Assembly (NCBI RefSeq): GCF_039621805.1
Contig: NZ_CP155074.1
Location: forward strand, 310,001 to 374,000
Length of the DNA: 64,000 nucleotides
DNA from: Paraburkholderia sp. PREW-6R
GTDB lineage: Bacteria > Pseudomonadota > Gammaproteobacteria > Burkholderiales > Burkholderiaceae
Direction: 5' to 3'
Shown: positions 1-8,356 of the stretch, piece by piece
How the letters are laid out: each line of letters starts with the position of its first letter
Position numbering within the stretch: position 1 is the stretch's first letter
Translations under genes and position numbers: made by a program
The notes under the pieces: model-generated
The model's database searches: none
What the model saw: only the letters and a program-made list of their open reading frames with translations
What the model was told of the DNA's origin: nothing

Positions 1-323
1 CCACGAAAGCGTTCCGGCGCGCAGCAGTATTAGCTCACGCAAGACCGTACGCGATAAACCTGCCCGGTCGGCGCGCCTTCGACGCTATCCAATACGCGAG
101 CGCTGCGCCGTGACTGGCTCGAAGCCGCGAAAGTAGCACGCATGAGGGGGCCGTGATGGTCCAACCAGGCGGTAGGTGACCACCCCTCTTCGACCCGAGT
201 TACTTCTTCATCGCCTTAAAAAAATTCAGCGCGCGCCGCTTTTCCAAACCGCGCGCATTCTGTCTTTTCGCAGACCAAGCCTGCAATGCGCAGAACTCCA
301 TCGCATTCACATTCCGCGAACCA
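1..323. other. Left edge, no gene supported
   Basis: No reading frame here has a convincing start, ribosome binding site or recognisable protein. Short open frames run in from the left edge and stop within about 135 bases, so the tail of a gene lying outside the window cannot be excluded. I see no tRNA or terminator. Confidence 0.4.
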
Positions 324-776
324 TTACTTCACGCGATGTAATTCGATCACGCGCGTGGGCCGTAAGTGATTAAGGGCATAGTGAAGGCGCCCGCGTGCAT
401 TGCGGCTGCCAATGCGTTCGGCGACCTCGAGTTCGTCGCCCGTCGTGTCGGACCCTTGCGGTTCTACCATGCCTCTGTCGATCACGGTGTAGCCGGGTTC
501 GAGCGCGAGCAGCAAATGATTGCCGCCGACGCGGCTATCAAAGCCCGCCACGCCGTCACGCGATTCGGACACGCTGTTGGTTAGCGTAGCGTTCGTCGTG
601 GTGATCTCGTCGGGCGAGATGGGGCTGTGGCCCGCAATGCGCGCGGCTTCGAGGTTCTTGCCGTCGGTGTCGACGGTGCTGTCATGCGTGCGATCGTTGT
701 GCAGTTCAGTCGAACTGGGGCCGCTTGCCTGCGGCGGATTGGTGGCTTCCGCTGCCTTGTTGATATCGCTGTTCAT
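324..776 (-). CDS. Hypothetical protein, possibly DUF3005 family
   Basis: The product is a 150-residue soluble protein of unknown function. The start was set at the ATG ending at 776 because it has a good purine-rich AAGGAGA site just upstream; the open frame extends further, but that extension reads as non-coding. The first 60 residues are low-complexity and polar (Ser, Thr, Asn, Asp). The rest is more ordered and includes a stretch reading SRVGGNHLLLALEPGYTVID. No signal peptide or membrane segment is visible. From memory it resembles the Burkholderia-restricted DUF3005 family; I could not check this. It is divergent from the small gene at 1060 across a region with two palindromes. Confidence 0.6.
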   Translation of the reverse strand: MNSDINKAAEATNPPQASGPSSTELHNDRTHDSTVDTDGKNLEAARIAGHSPISPDEITTTNATLTNSVSESRDGVAGFDSRVGGNHLLLALEPGYTVIDRGMVEPQGSDTTGDELEVAERIGSRNARGRLHYALNHLRPTRVIELHRVK

Positions 777-928
777 CTTGCATTCTCCTTGAAGAGGACG
801 TGTCGAACCCAGCAAAACCCGTTCCGCCCCGTTCGTTGCGTTGATGTACAAACGCCGCGGTCGACATTTTTCCGGGGCGATAGCGGCCAACATTCTTTTC
901 GTTTTTTTTAATGGACGCCTATTTTCTA

Positions 929-948
929 CGGAGTATGATCTTACTCCG
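929..948. promoter_or_regulatory. Palindrome, 7-base arms, candidate operator
   Basis: CGGAGTA (929-935) and TACTCCG (942-948) form a perfect dyad around a 6-base centre. It lies in the AT-rich gap between the divergent genes at 324-776 and 1060-1293. No T-run follows, so it is not a terminator. Confidence 0.4.
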
Positions 949-983
949 GCGAGCGAAGCGCAGTTAAATAACACTACGGGTCT

Positions 984-1001
984 GACTATAACTTTATAGT
1001 C
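984..1001. promoter_or_regulatory. Second palindrome in the same divergent gap
   Basis: GACTATA (984-990) and TATAGTC (995-1001) are perfect inverted arms around ACTT. The site is about 59 bases before the start of the small gene at 1060 and about 40 bases from the dyad at 929, a position expected for a repressor or activator site. Confidence 0.4.
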
Positions 1002-1059
1002 GGATACACAAACGCGCACTACTCTAAACAATTTACGGGGACGTCAGGGCGGGTGACAC

Positions 1060-1293
1060 ATGCACTTCGATGCTGCATTCACACATCGCGGCTATCTGCT
1101 GAACTGCGCGCCGGCGTGCGCGGGCGATGGCACCTGGCAGCCTTATGTGGTCATCTCCCGTTCGAGCGACGGCGAACTGGTTGCCAACCGTTTCTTCCCT
1201 ACAGAGCTCCGCTTTGCTGACGAAGCCGCTGCGATCGCGCACGCGCGCGACTGGGCCGTGCGCTGGATCGACGCAAGCAGTGTGACCATCTGA
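1060..1293 (+). CDS. Small hypothetical protein
   Basis: This 77-residue protein has codon use like its neighbours and no signal peptide or membrane segment. It contains several aromatic residues (WQPYVVISRSS, RDWAVRWID) and ends DASSVTI. The pattern of a short beta-rich N-terminal half followed by an alanine-rich helix (DEAAAIAHARDWAVRWID) suggests a small alpha/beta domain of the kind often annotated as a Burkholderia orphan. I do not recognise a function. It is transcribed away from the gene at 324-776. Confidence 0.55.
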   Translation: MHFDAAFTHRGYLLNCAPACAGDGTWQPYVVISRSSDGELVANRFFPTELRFADEAAAIAHARDWAVRWIDASSVTI

Positions 1294-1423
1294 GCTTTGA
1301 TCTTCGTCGCGAGACCGCGTCTTGCGTGTCGGCTTGTTAGCCTGCACGGCCATCGGCAAAACGCTGTAATCTCTCCTGATTAGTCACTTCCTGAACCGTG
1401 GTTTCGCACGGTGCTGTCCTTCC

Positions 1424-2350
1424 ATGCCAAACGTGCCTTCCCAGAATTGGGGCCTTGAACAGATCGTCGCGGACCTGCGTGCGTCGCGCGAAGAGTTGCA
1501 CCGAACGCGGCATCCGCTCGGTATTCGCGAATTGCCGTCGCGTGAAGCGGTGATCAACATTGTGGCGGGTTTGCGCGCGGCGCTGTTTCCCACGCACTAC
1601 GGCGCGCCCGATCTGACTGACGAAACGGTCGATTACTACGTCGGCCATACACTCGAAAGCACGTTGCGCCTGCTGGCCGAACAGATCCGCCGGGCGCTGC
1701 GCTTCCTGCCCGAATTCGCGACCACCTCCGACAGCGACATGAAGCAGCGCGCGTTCGACGTGGCGCGTGAATTCGGCAAACAGTTACCCGGCATCCGCGC
1801 GCTGCTCGTGAGCGACATTCAGGCCGCGTTCACCGGCGACCCTGCCGCGCAGCACGTCACGGAAATTCTGCTCTGCTATCCGGGCATCTGGGCGATGACA
1901 CATCATCGCCTCGCGCATGCGCTGCATCTTCTCGGCGTGCCGTTGCTCGCGCGCTTCATCAACGAAATCGCGCATTCCGCAACCGGCATTGACATTCATC
2001 CGGGCGCGACGATCGGGCCGAGTTTTTTCATCGACCACGGCACGGGCGTGGTGATCGGCGAGACCGCCATCATTGGTGAACATGTGCGCGTGTACCAGGC
2101 GGTGACGCTGGGCGCAAAGAGTTTCGCGGCGGATGTCGATGGCTCGCTGATTAAAGGCAACGCGCGCCATCCGATTGTCGAAGATCATGTGGTGATCTAT
2201 GCGGGCGCGACCATTCTCGGACGCGTGACGATCGGGCGCGGTTCGGTGATCGGCGGCAACGTGTGGCTCACGCACAGTGTGCCGCCGGGCAGCAGCGTGT
2301 CGCAAGGCAAGGTGCGCGAAGGCGAGCGGAACGAAGAGGGGCGTCACTAA
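1424..2350 (+). CDS. epsC: Serine O-acetyltransferase, EpsC/CysE type
   Basis: The enzyme makes O-acetylserine from serine and acetyl-CoA, the first step of cysteine synthesis, in the cytoplasm. The 308-residue product has a helical N-terminal domain of about 170 residues followed by a left-handed beta-helix of hexapeptide repeats from about residue 190 (HPGATIGPSFFIDHGTGVVI, then IGETAIIGEHVRV). The IDHGTG stretch carries the Asp-His pair used in catalysis in this family. The length fits the longer EpsC subfamily rather than enterobacterial CysE (about 270). It stands alone, so it may be a secondary copy. The C-terminal tail is short and charged (REGERNEEGRH). Confidence 0.9.
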   Translation: MPNVPSQNWGLEQIVADLRASREELHRTRHPLGIRELPSREAVINIVAGLRAALFPTHYGAPDLTDETVDYYVGHTLESTLRLLAEQIRRALRFLPEFATTSDSDMKQRAFDVAREFGKQLPGIRALLVSDIQAAFTGDPAAQHVTEILLCYPGIWAMTHHRLAHALHLLGVPLLARFINEIAHSATGIDIHPGATIGPSFFIDHGTGVVIGETAIIGEHVRVYQAVTLGAKSFAADVDGSLIKGNARHPIVEDHVVIYAGATILGRVTIGRGSVIGGNVWLTHSVPPGSSVSQGKVREGERNEEGRH

Positions 2351-2425
2351 TCATTCGCTTGTGCGACGCGCCCGGATGATGCGTTCGAGCGCAGCATCGC
2401 CATGCTGCGCTACTGCCGCCCACCG

Positions 2426-2956
2426 CTAACCGGCGCGCAGATAATGAAGCAACGCGCTGCCGTGCACGCCGAGCAATGCTACATGCTGGCCGACGAACCA
2501 CGCCGCTGCCCACGAAGCGGCGACCACGATCAGATCGCAGTGCCCGCTGTTCCACAAGTTCAGTGAGTGACGTCCTGCAATCCACGGCACGCCGAGCGGA
2601 TTCGGCCAGTCGGCGAGCAGGTGCATCAGGCCGCCGCACGCAAAGCCGAACGCAGGCGCCGCATAGATGGAATGGCCGAGCCAATGGTATGACACGGCGA
2701 GCAACGCTACCCAGCCAATGCCCCAATGCGTCAGGGTGCGGTGGGTGATCCACAGCCGCCGGGCACGCGACCACCAGGCGACTTCCAGCCAGTCAGGCGC
2801 GGTGGCACCCACGACGCCGGCTATGAAGCTCAGCAGCATGCCGGTTTGAAACGGGCCACTTCCGCCGATGCGCGCGACTACCGCCGCCGCGATAACGCCG
2901 GCGGCGAAACCGGTTGCGTGATGTGCTTTGCTGGATGCCATCGAAGCTCGGCTCAC
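2426..2956 (-). CDS. YdjM-family inner-membrane metal-dependent hydrolase
   Basis: The 176-residue protein has about four hydrophobic segments and the YdjM-family pattern: a His-His pair near residues 12-13, Asp55 in TAPDWLE and HRTLTH at 72-77, with a later Asp in LADWPNP. These polar residues in membrane-adjacent loops are thought to bind metal. In E. coli the homologue is LexA-regulated; no LexA box is evident here. The true substrate of the family is not established. It is convergent with the serine acetyltransferase and may share an mRNA with the lipoprotein gene upstream on the same strand. Confidence 0.8.
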   Translation of the reverse strand: MSRASMASSKAHHATGFAAGVIAAAVVARIGGSGPFQTGMLLSFIAGVVGATAPDWLEVAWWSRARRLWITHRTLTHWGIGWVALLAVSYHWLGHSIYAAPAFGFACGGLMHLLADWPNPLGVPWIAGRHSLNLWNSGHCDLIVVAASWAAAWFVGQHVALLGVHGSALLHYLRAG

Positions 2957-3066
2957 AGGCCGCGTCAGAACAAAGGGCGGCTATGTTCGCAGATGCGTCG
3001 ATAAAAGCAAAGCCGGCGCGCGATATAAAAAGAAAGCGCGGACCGGCGTGGCGCTTCGGTACGACG

Positions 3067-3417
3067 TCAGGTCGCGCAGCGCGCGATGTCGAAACGCATT
3101 TCAGGCTCCGGCGGATCGTCCGGTGCATTCGCGGGATGCATTACCTTGACGACGGAGCCCGCGTTGAACGGCGTCAGCGTGACGAAATACGAGTTGTTCG
3201 AAGCCGAGCCAACGGCGATCTCCGTCGAACCGCCCGCTCGCGACACGCGCACACGTGACAGGCGGCTTTCGAGGCAGTCGGCGATATAGGCGGGTGTGCG
3301 CGCAGAGGAGACGTACATCAGGGGCAACGATGCGTCGCGTGCGGGGCTGGAGGAACCGCACGCCGCGAGCAGGGCGGTGACGGCAACAACGGGAGCAAGC
3401 AGGAAAAGTCGGTTCAT
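3067..3417 (-). CDS. Small lipoprotein of unknown function
   Basis: The 116-residue product starts with a short basic end and a hydrophobic core ending in the lipobox LLAAC (Cys20), so it should be lipidated and membrane-anchored. The mature part is about 96 residues, contains two further cysteines (SCL-type position near DCLES and the terminal DIARCAT) that could form a disulfide, and looks beta-rich. The internal ATG ending at 3417 was chosen over an upstream one because only this start gives a signal peptide. No family was recognised. Confidence 0.7.
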   Translation of the reverse strand: MNRLFLLAPVVAVTALLAACGSSSPARDASLPLMYVSSARTPAYIADCLESRLSRVRVSRAGGSTEIAVGSASNNSYFVTLTPFNAGSVVKVMHPANAPDDPPEPEMRFDIARCAT

Positions 3418-3615
3418 GGGTCCGGTCGGCGGCGTTCCCGGTGGTGCGGGAACGTGGGGCGCGGGCGAAGCGCAACGCGTTCCAGTACGACGTCTTGCTT
3501 CGCGACGAAGCCGTCGCTCATCGTCGCAGTCGGATCGCGGCAACGAGCGCGGGCGCGGCCAGTATACCGGCCGCGTGCAGGCGTCGTCACGCCCCTTCAT
3601 TAAGGTGCCGCGCGT

Positions 3616-3651
3616 AAAAAAACCCGCGACGCGATCGTGTCGCGCGCGGGT
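3616..3651 (-). terminator. Intrinsic terminator of the porin gene
   Basis: Read on the minus strand, an ACCCGCG/CGCGGGT-based GC stem is followed directly by seven T residues. It lies about 50 bases beyond the porin stop codon at 3704. Confidence 0.75.
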
Positions 3652-3703
3652 CGGGCTGCATGACGAACGGATCCATTCGTCATGCGTGAAGCGCCACATG
3701 AGC

Positions 3704-4855
3704 CTAGAAGCGGTGACGCAGGCCCACTGCCGCCGCCACCTGGTTGCCGGTCGACGAAGGGGCCAGCGTATTGATTGCCGCAACGTTCGCGCCTAGATTC
3801 CCCAGCTCGCCGGATGCATGCTGATACACGCCTTCCACATAGACGTCCGTGCGCTTGCTCAGCGAGTAGTCGCCTTGCAGCGAGACCGTATGCCACTTCG
3901 GATCGCCCGAGCCGTTCGAGCCAGTCATCTTGCCGTCGGTGAACGTGTACGACGCGGCGAGACTCAAAGCCGGCGTCAACGTGTATTTGCCGTTCACTTC
4001 GTAGTTGTCCAGATGCAGATTGGTGCCGGCCACGCCCGGCAGCGTCGCGCCGCCCACATCCACGCCGGTGATGCCGTCCAGCTGGGTATGCGTATAGACG
4101 AAGCCCGCGGTGGCCGGACCATAGCTGTAGTTGACGCCCGCGCCGAACGTGCGTTGCAGGTTCGCGGCGACTGCGGCGGTGCCGTCGCCTTGCGAGACCG
4201 CGCCGGCCAGGTTCGAACTGCCCGACTTGTTCAGTTGCAGATAAGCGGCCGCGACGCTGAGCGGGCCGTTTTCGTACGAAGCGCCCGCGCTCCATGCGCG
4301 ATTGTTGGAGAATTGACCGGCCGAGTTGCTGAAGCCATACAGGCCGCCGAACTTGAGACCCGCGTAGTTCGCGCTCGTGTATTTCACGGCGTTTTTGATC
4401 GAGAACGAGTTGTCGAGGTTGTCGTTATCGAACGGGTGCGCCGCGAGGTTGTTGCCGTAACCGTTGCCCGCTTCGGACAGCGGCGCGAGGTAATCGACCA
4501 CCGAGTCGTATTGGCGGCCAAGCGTGAGCGCGCCGTACTGATCGCTCTGCAGACCGACGAACGCCTGTCGGTTGAACATCGTGCTGCTTTCGGAGAACTG
4601 GCCGTTGTTCAGATTGAAGCCGTTTTCCAGCTTGAAGATCGCATGCAGACCGCCGCCGAGATCTTCGCTGCCGCGCAAGCCGAAGTACGTGTTCGACACG
4701 GAGCCACTGCCCTGTTGCCAGTTGCTGTGGCCTCCCTGGTTGTTCGAATAGACGAGGCCGGCGTCGAGCGAGCCGTATAACGTGACGCTGCTTTGCGCGT
4801 GAGCGGCGATGGCGAATGTGCCCATCAGGCCGGCTGCAATGAGGGTTTTCTTCAT
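3704..4855 (-). CDS. Gram-negative general porin (OmpC/Omp32-like)
   Basis: This is a 383-residue trimeric outer-membrane porin of the betaproteobacterial type. The start at 4855 gives a classic signal peptide (Lys-Lys start, cleavage after AHA at residue 20), and the mature protein begins QSSVTLYGSLDAG, the usual first beta-strand. The sequence alternates hydrophobic and polar residues throughout, has the loop-3-like region after residue 100, and ends in Phe (GLRHRF), the Bam recognition signal. The gene is monocistronic, with a terminator downstream and a long upstream gap. The substrate cannot be inferred from sequence. Confidence 0.93.
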   Translation of the reverse strand: MKKTLIAAGLMGTFAIAAHAQSSVTLYGSLDAGLVYSNNQGGHSNWQQGSGSVSNTYFGLRGSEDLGGGLHAIFKLENGFNLNNGQFSESSTMFNRQAFVGLQSDQYGALTLGRQYDSVVDYLAPLSEAGNGYGNNLAAHPFDNDNLDNSFSIKNAVKYTSANYAGLKFGGLYGFSNSAGQFSNNRAWSAGASYENGPLSVAAAYLQLNKSGSSNLAGAVSQGDGTAAVAANLQRTFGAGVNYSYGPATAGFVYTHTQLDGITGVDVGGATLPGVAGTNLHLDNYEVNGKYTLTPALSLAASYTFTDGKMTGSNGSGDPKWHTVSLQGDYSLSKRTDVYVEGVYQHASGELGNLGANVAAINTLAPSSTGNQVAAAVGLRHRF

Positions 4856-5074
4856 GTTTGATTGACTCCGGGACAGTGCTTGGAGAATCGCATTCCAGTG
4901 CTTTCCGCCGTTTTTCGCGGCTGCCTGACGATCCGCCGGGAAGTGTATTCCGGTTAATCGGCGCATTTATCGCGTGGCGCGCAACAGTCATTTACAGAAT
5001 GGACAATCACGAAAACAATGTGAGTAAGTGTAGAAAAATAAAGACGAATTTCATTGGGCATCGCTTGCATTCGG

Positions 5075-5107
5075 GTACTGTCAACGGCAATGCTGTTGCA
5101 GCAGTAC
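5075..5107. repeat. Imperfect inverted repeat
   Basis: GTACTG (5075-5080) pairs with CAGTAC (5102-5107), and CAAC (5082-5085) with GTTG (5095-5098) inside it. It could be a protein-binding site or an RNA hairpin. It is about 220 bases upstream of the porin start. Confidence 0.35.
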
Positions 5108-5277
5108 TACGGCCCGCATGTGGCAGGCGTGGCAAGGCTTTGCGCGACTATGTGGATTGCGACTGGTTCGTTCTGGTTTTCGCAATGCACTCTTTTTACG
5201 GGCATGCTCAATCGCAATCGATCGCCGCCCTACAATTGGCATCCCCTTGACCAAGGGTGTCTTTTTTATCTTTTATA

Positions 5278-5303
5278 CGCGGCTTTCGGGCCGCGTTTTT
5301 TTA
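5278..5303 (+). terminator. Orphan intrinsic terminator
   Basis: CGCGGC (5278-5283) pairs with GCCGCG (5290-5295) and is followed by seven T residues. Just before it, CCCTT-GACC-AAGGG with TCTTTTTT (about 5243-5266) forms a second, weaker terminator-like structure. No plus-strand protein gene ends upstream. Confidence 0.6.
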
Positions 5304-5477
5304 TTTGTTTTTGTCGATTTGCAGATGCTGGTCAATTGAAAAGTTTGAAGATCCGGATTGACAGGACGACGCACGGAGCCTTGGCCGGTCGGTATAGGAC
5401 CGCATGCCGGCAGGGCGGGGCAGGTAGAATCGTGGGCCTCAGTTGTGTTTTCGCCCCCGAACGTGAGTAAACCTGTA

Positions 5478-6017
5478 ATGACCGAAACGCCTCCTTCCTC
5501 GTCCGACACCGCTATCGACATCACGACGCCAGGCACGGACGAGCTGCAAACCGACACGCTGCACGAAGCTCGGCTGTGGCGCGATGACGGCTGGACGGCG
5601 CGGGTCATCAAGAACGAAGATGACGAAGGCTGGGCCGTCGAAATGATCAAGGACGGTGAGGCGGAGCCTGCGCTCGTCGGTCCGTGGACAATGGGCCGCA
5701 ACAAGAAAGATCCCAAGCCGCTCGACACCGGCGCATTCAATACGCTGGTGAAGACCGCGTCCGAAGTGCTGCGCCGGCACGAGCAGCAATTGCGCGCGCA
5801 GCTTCACAAGGCCGTGCGCGTGCCGAGTGCGGACGGCAACGACGAGATCGACATCACGCTCGACATCGTGCCCGATGAAGATGAACCTTACGCGCTGCTG
5901 ACCGCGCTCGACGTGTTCGGCGAGCAGGTCGCGCAAGTGCAGGTCGCGCCGAACTTCAAGCTCAGCAAGGCAAGCGCGAGCGCGTGGGTGGAGAACGATT
6001 TCCGTCGGCCCGGCTAG
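5478..6017 (+). CDS. Hypothetical cytoplasmic protein
   Basis: The 179-residue protein is acidic at its N-terminus and has no signal peptide or membrane segment. A core motif reads DEGWAVEMIKDGEAEPALVG followed by WTMGRNKKDPKPLD. The middle is a helical, Arg-rich stretch, and the C-terminus is again acidic (IDITLDIVPDEDEPYALL). No family with a known role was recognised, but the sequence looks conserved and structured. A GTG at 5463 in the same frame is an alternative start adding five residues; neither start has a strong ribosome binding site. It stands alone between the orphan terminator and a minus-strand gene. Confidence 0.65.
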   Translation: MTETPPSSSDTAIDITTPGTDELQTDTLHEARLWRDDGWTARVIKNEDDEGWAVEMIKDGEAEPALVGPWTMGRNKKDPKPLDTGAFNTLVKTASEVLRRHEQQLRAQLHKAVRVPSADGNDEIDITLDIVPDEDEPYALLTALDVFGEQVAQVQVAPNFKLSKASASAWVENDFRRPG

Positions 6018-6167
6018 GCGGGGAGGCCAGAAAGCGGCGCCTTGGGTAGCACGGCCTCAGGCAGCCGGCTCAGGCAGCCAGCTCAGCAGCGAGCTCAGAC
6101 CGATTCGGTGAGACGCGAGAAAGAAGCGGTCCGGCCATTGAAACGAGCCAGGCTGCTCACTCGCCGC

Positions 6168-6602
6168 TCAGCTTCGCTTGCAAAAAATTGCGGTAATAAA
6201 CGGCGCCACGTGGTGCACGAGCGCGGTGCTCCCTGCCTGCGTCAATGCAGCCTGGACCTTCGCTTCGCTGCCGAACACGACCACCCCGTAAGCCGAGCGC
6301 GCCACCGGCTCGCCGTCGCCGACGCGGAACATAGGGTCGTCCTTCTCATAGCCGACCACCGCGAACACGTGAAAACCGTAGGCCGTCAGCTCCGCGCCGG
6401 ATGCAGGCGAGAACGCATTGATCGAATTGCTTTCGACGCGTGTCGGCTTGGGGTCGATCAGCTGTTGCTGTGCAAGATCGGCAATGAACCGGTGGCCACT
6501 TTCGTTGCAGGTGAGCGGAGCATCCAGAGCGGCGGCGTGACTGCTGACGGGCGACGCGGCCATGACCAGCGCGAGAACAAAATAAGAAAAAGACCTTTTC
6601 AT
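6168..6602 (-). CDS. Secreted hypothetical protein
   Basis: The 144-residue product has a signal peptide (MKRSFSYFVLALVMAASPVS, cleavage after SHA near residue 23) and a mature part of about 120 residues with two cysteines (LTCNESGHR and FCKRS at the end) that could bridge in the periplasm. The phrase YGVVVFGSEAKVQAALTQAG suggests a small alpha/beta fold. I do not recognise a family. The ATG ending at 6602 is chosen because it alone gives the signal peptide. It is divergent from the lipid operon starting at 6840. Confidence 0.65.
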   Translation of the reverse strand: MKRSFSYFVLALVMAASPVSSHAAALDAPLTCNESGHRFIADLAQQQLIDPKPTRVESNSINAFSPASGAELTAYGFHVFAVVGYEKDDPMFRVGDGEPVARSAYGVVVFGSEAKVQAALTQAGSTALVHHVAPFITAIFCKRS

Positions 6603-6839
6603 GTGGTGAACCGCGACTCGTATCGATGTAGTGTATTGGCAACGGGTGACAGCAGGCTGTCCGCCAAGAAGGACGTTGCGCATTCGAAGGATCGGGGCGT
6701 GTCGGAAACATCGGGATTGCACTTTAGCGCATTCGGCAAAACTTGCTACGCTGCGTTTTTCGTGCTGGCAATCAAGCTTCCTTAAGAAAACGTTAAGGAG
6801 CGAAGCAAGGTTTTGCGTTCCCGTATATATTTCCGGGTT

Positions 6840-7541
6840 ATGAATTCGAGACCCAACACTCCAATCAATGCCGCGCCGCCCAGAACATGGGACGCGCGGC
6901 TCGCGCGGCGACTCGTCACGCCGCTGGTCAACACGTGGGTAACACCTAACCATCTGACTACGCTACGCTTGCTGATCGGGCTCGCAGGCGCGTTGTGCCT
7001 CGCTCACGGCGACTTCGCGTGGGCCAATTCGGGCGCCTTGCTGATCGTGCTGTCGAACTTCGTCGACCATACCGACGGTGAATTGGCGCGCATCGGCGGG
7101 AAGTCGAGCCGTATCGGTCATTTTTACGACCTTGCGTGCGATGCGCTCGTGACGGTCATGCTCTTTATCGGCATGGGCGTCGGGGTCGGCGGTGCGCATC
7201 TGCAGGGTTTGAAGGTGCCGCCCGGTTGGCTCGGTGCACTCGCCGGCGTCGCCGTTGCGCTCATATTTTTCTTGCGTATGCGTATTGAAGAGAGAGTTGG
7301 CAAAGCAGGCACGAAGCAGGCGTCGATGGGCGGCTTCGAGACGGAAGACATCCTGTATTTGCTGCCGATCGTGACGTTGTTCAGTGTGGTGCTGCCGTTC
7401 GTCATGGCTGCGTCGATCGGCGCGCCGCTCTTCGCGGCCTACGTGGTGTTCGACTACTGGCGCGTGTCCCGCCGTGCCGCCCGTCCGGTTGCCGCGGTAT
7501 CGGCAGCTGCCGACACCCGTCAAATGTGGGCAAGCGAATGA
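6840..7541 (+). CDS. CDP-alcohol phosphatidyltransferase family protein
   Basis: This is a 233-residue integral membrane enzyme that transfers a phospho-alcohol from a CDP-activated donor. The full family signature is present: Asp76, Asp79-Gly80, Ala83-Arg84, Gly93, Asp97 and Asp101 with exact family spacing. About six membrane segments are predicted by eye. It is first in a four-gene operon; its stop overlaps the next start (ATGA). The substrate is not evident: it is neither clearly PgsA nor PssA, and the linked nucleotidyltransferase suggests the CDP-alcohol is made within the operon. Start 6840 was chosen over an upstream in-frame ATG because the extra residues look untranslated. Confidence 0.85.
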   Translation: MNSRPNTPINAAPPRTWDARLARRLVTPLVNTWVTPNHLTTLRLLIGLAGALCLAHGDFAWANSGALLIVLSNFVDHTDGELARIGGKSSRIGHFYDLACDALVTVMLFIGMGVGVGGAHLQGLKVPPGWLGALAGVAVALIFFLRMRIEERVGKAGTKQASMGGFETEDILYLLPIVTLFSVVLPFVMAASIGAPLFAAYVVFDYWRVSRRAARPVAAVSAAADTRQMWASE

Positions 7542-8356
7542 GCCTGCAAGCCCGGGAACCCGTGTTCGCACCCGCTTCCATCGACCGTTCGCCCCCGGCG
7601 CCGGCCGCCGCGCCTGCGCCCGACGCGGACCGCGCCGTGGCGAGCCGTACGCGTGTGTTTGATAATACGCGCCTGCGCAAGGATTTCGTCGATCAGGGCG
7701 CCTTCCTGTATCTCGAAGACTTTCTTGCACCGGACGTGACAGCGCAACTCGTGCACAGCGCGCGCTCGCTGCTCAATGAAGTCAACCGCAACTATCTGCC
7801 GGGTCATAAGCAGGGCGGCAGTGTGAGCCGCCATACGATCGACCGTCTCGCGCCATTCATCGCCGAGCTGTATCGTTCGAAAGAACTGATCGGCTGGCTC
7901 GAACAGTTAAGTGGCGACAAACTGCAGGTCTCTCCCGCCGACGACCCGCATGCATACGCGCTCTACTACTACACGCGTGCTGGCGACCACATCGGGTGGC
8001 ACTACGACACCTCTTATTACGACGGACGCCGCTACACGCTGCTACTCGGCGTGATCGACGAATCGTCCTGCCGGCTCGATTACGAATTACATACGCGTAA
8101 TCCAGACGTGCCGGATCAGCCGGGTTCGGTGCAGATTCCGCCGGGCGGCCTCGTCTTTTTCGACGGCGACAAGCTGCGCCATCGCATCACGCCGGCCGGT
8201 GCGAACGAGATGCGCGTGTCGCTCACCTTCGAATACGTGACCGATCCCAACATGCGGCCGTGGCGCCGCTTCATTTCGAACATGAAGGACGCCATCGCGT
8301 ACTTCGGTTTCCGCCAGGTGTTCCGTCAGATGACGCGCGGCAAGGACCACGCATGA
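7538..8356 (+). CDS. 2-oxoglutarate/Fe(II)-dependent oxygenase
   Basis: This 272-residue protein has a jelly-roll dioxygenase pattern: His155-x-Asp157 (GWHYDTS) and distal His215 as iron ligands, and Arg226 (MRVSLTFEY) as the likely 2-oxoglutarate carboxylate ligand. Because the Asp is kept, it should hydroxylate or desaturate rather than halogenate, although its overall sequence recalls the family annotated as HalD/BesD-like. The first 45 residues are Pro/Ala-rich and probably disordered. It overlaps both neighbours by ATGA. In context it may hydroxylate the lipid, the headgroup or a headgroup precursor. Confidence 0.8.
   Translation: MSLQAREPVFAPASIDRSPPAPAAAPAPDADRAVASRTRVFDNTRLRKDFVDQGAFLYLEDFLAPDVTAQLVHSARSLLNEVNRNYLPGHKQGGSVSRHTIDRLAPFIAELYRSKELIGWLEQLSGDKLQVSPADDPHAYALYYYTRAGDHIGWHYDTSYYDGRRYTLLLGVIDESSCRLDYELHTRNPDVPDQPGSVQIPPGGLVFFDGDKLRHRITPAGANEMRVSLTFEYVTDPNMRPWRRFISNMKDAIAYFGFRQVFRQMTRGKDHA

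Larger units (their letters stand above)
4856..5477. other. Gap between porin and next gene, possible non-coding RNA
   Basis: This 622-base gap holds the porin promoter region (minus strand), an inverted repeat at 5075-5107, and two tandem hairpins before T-rich runs near 5242-5303, with no protein gene before them on the plus strand. The stretch 5304-5477 before the next gene shows nothing recognisable. Confidence 0.4.
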
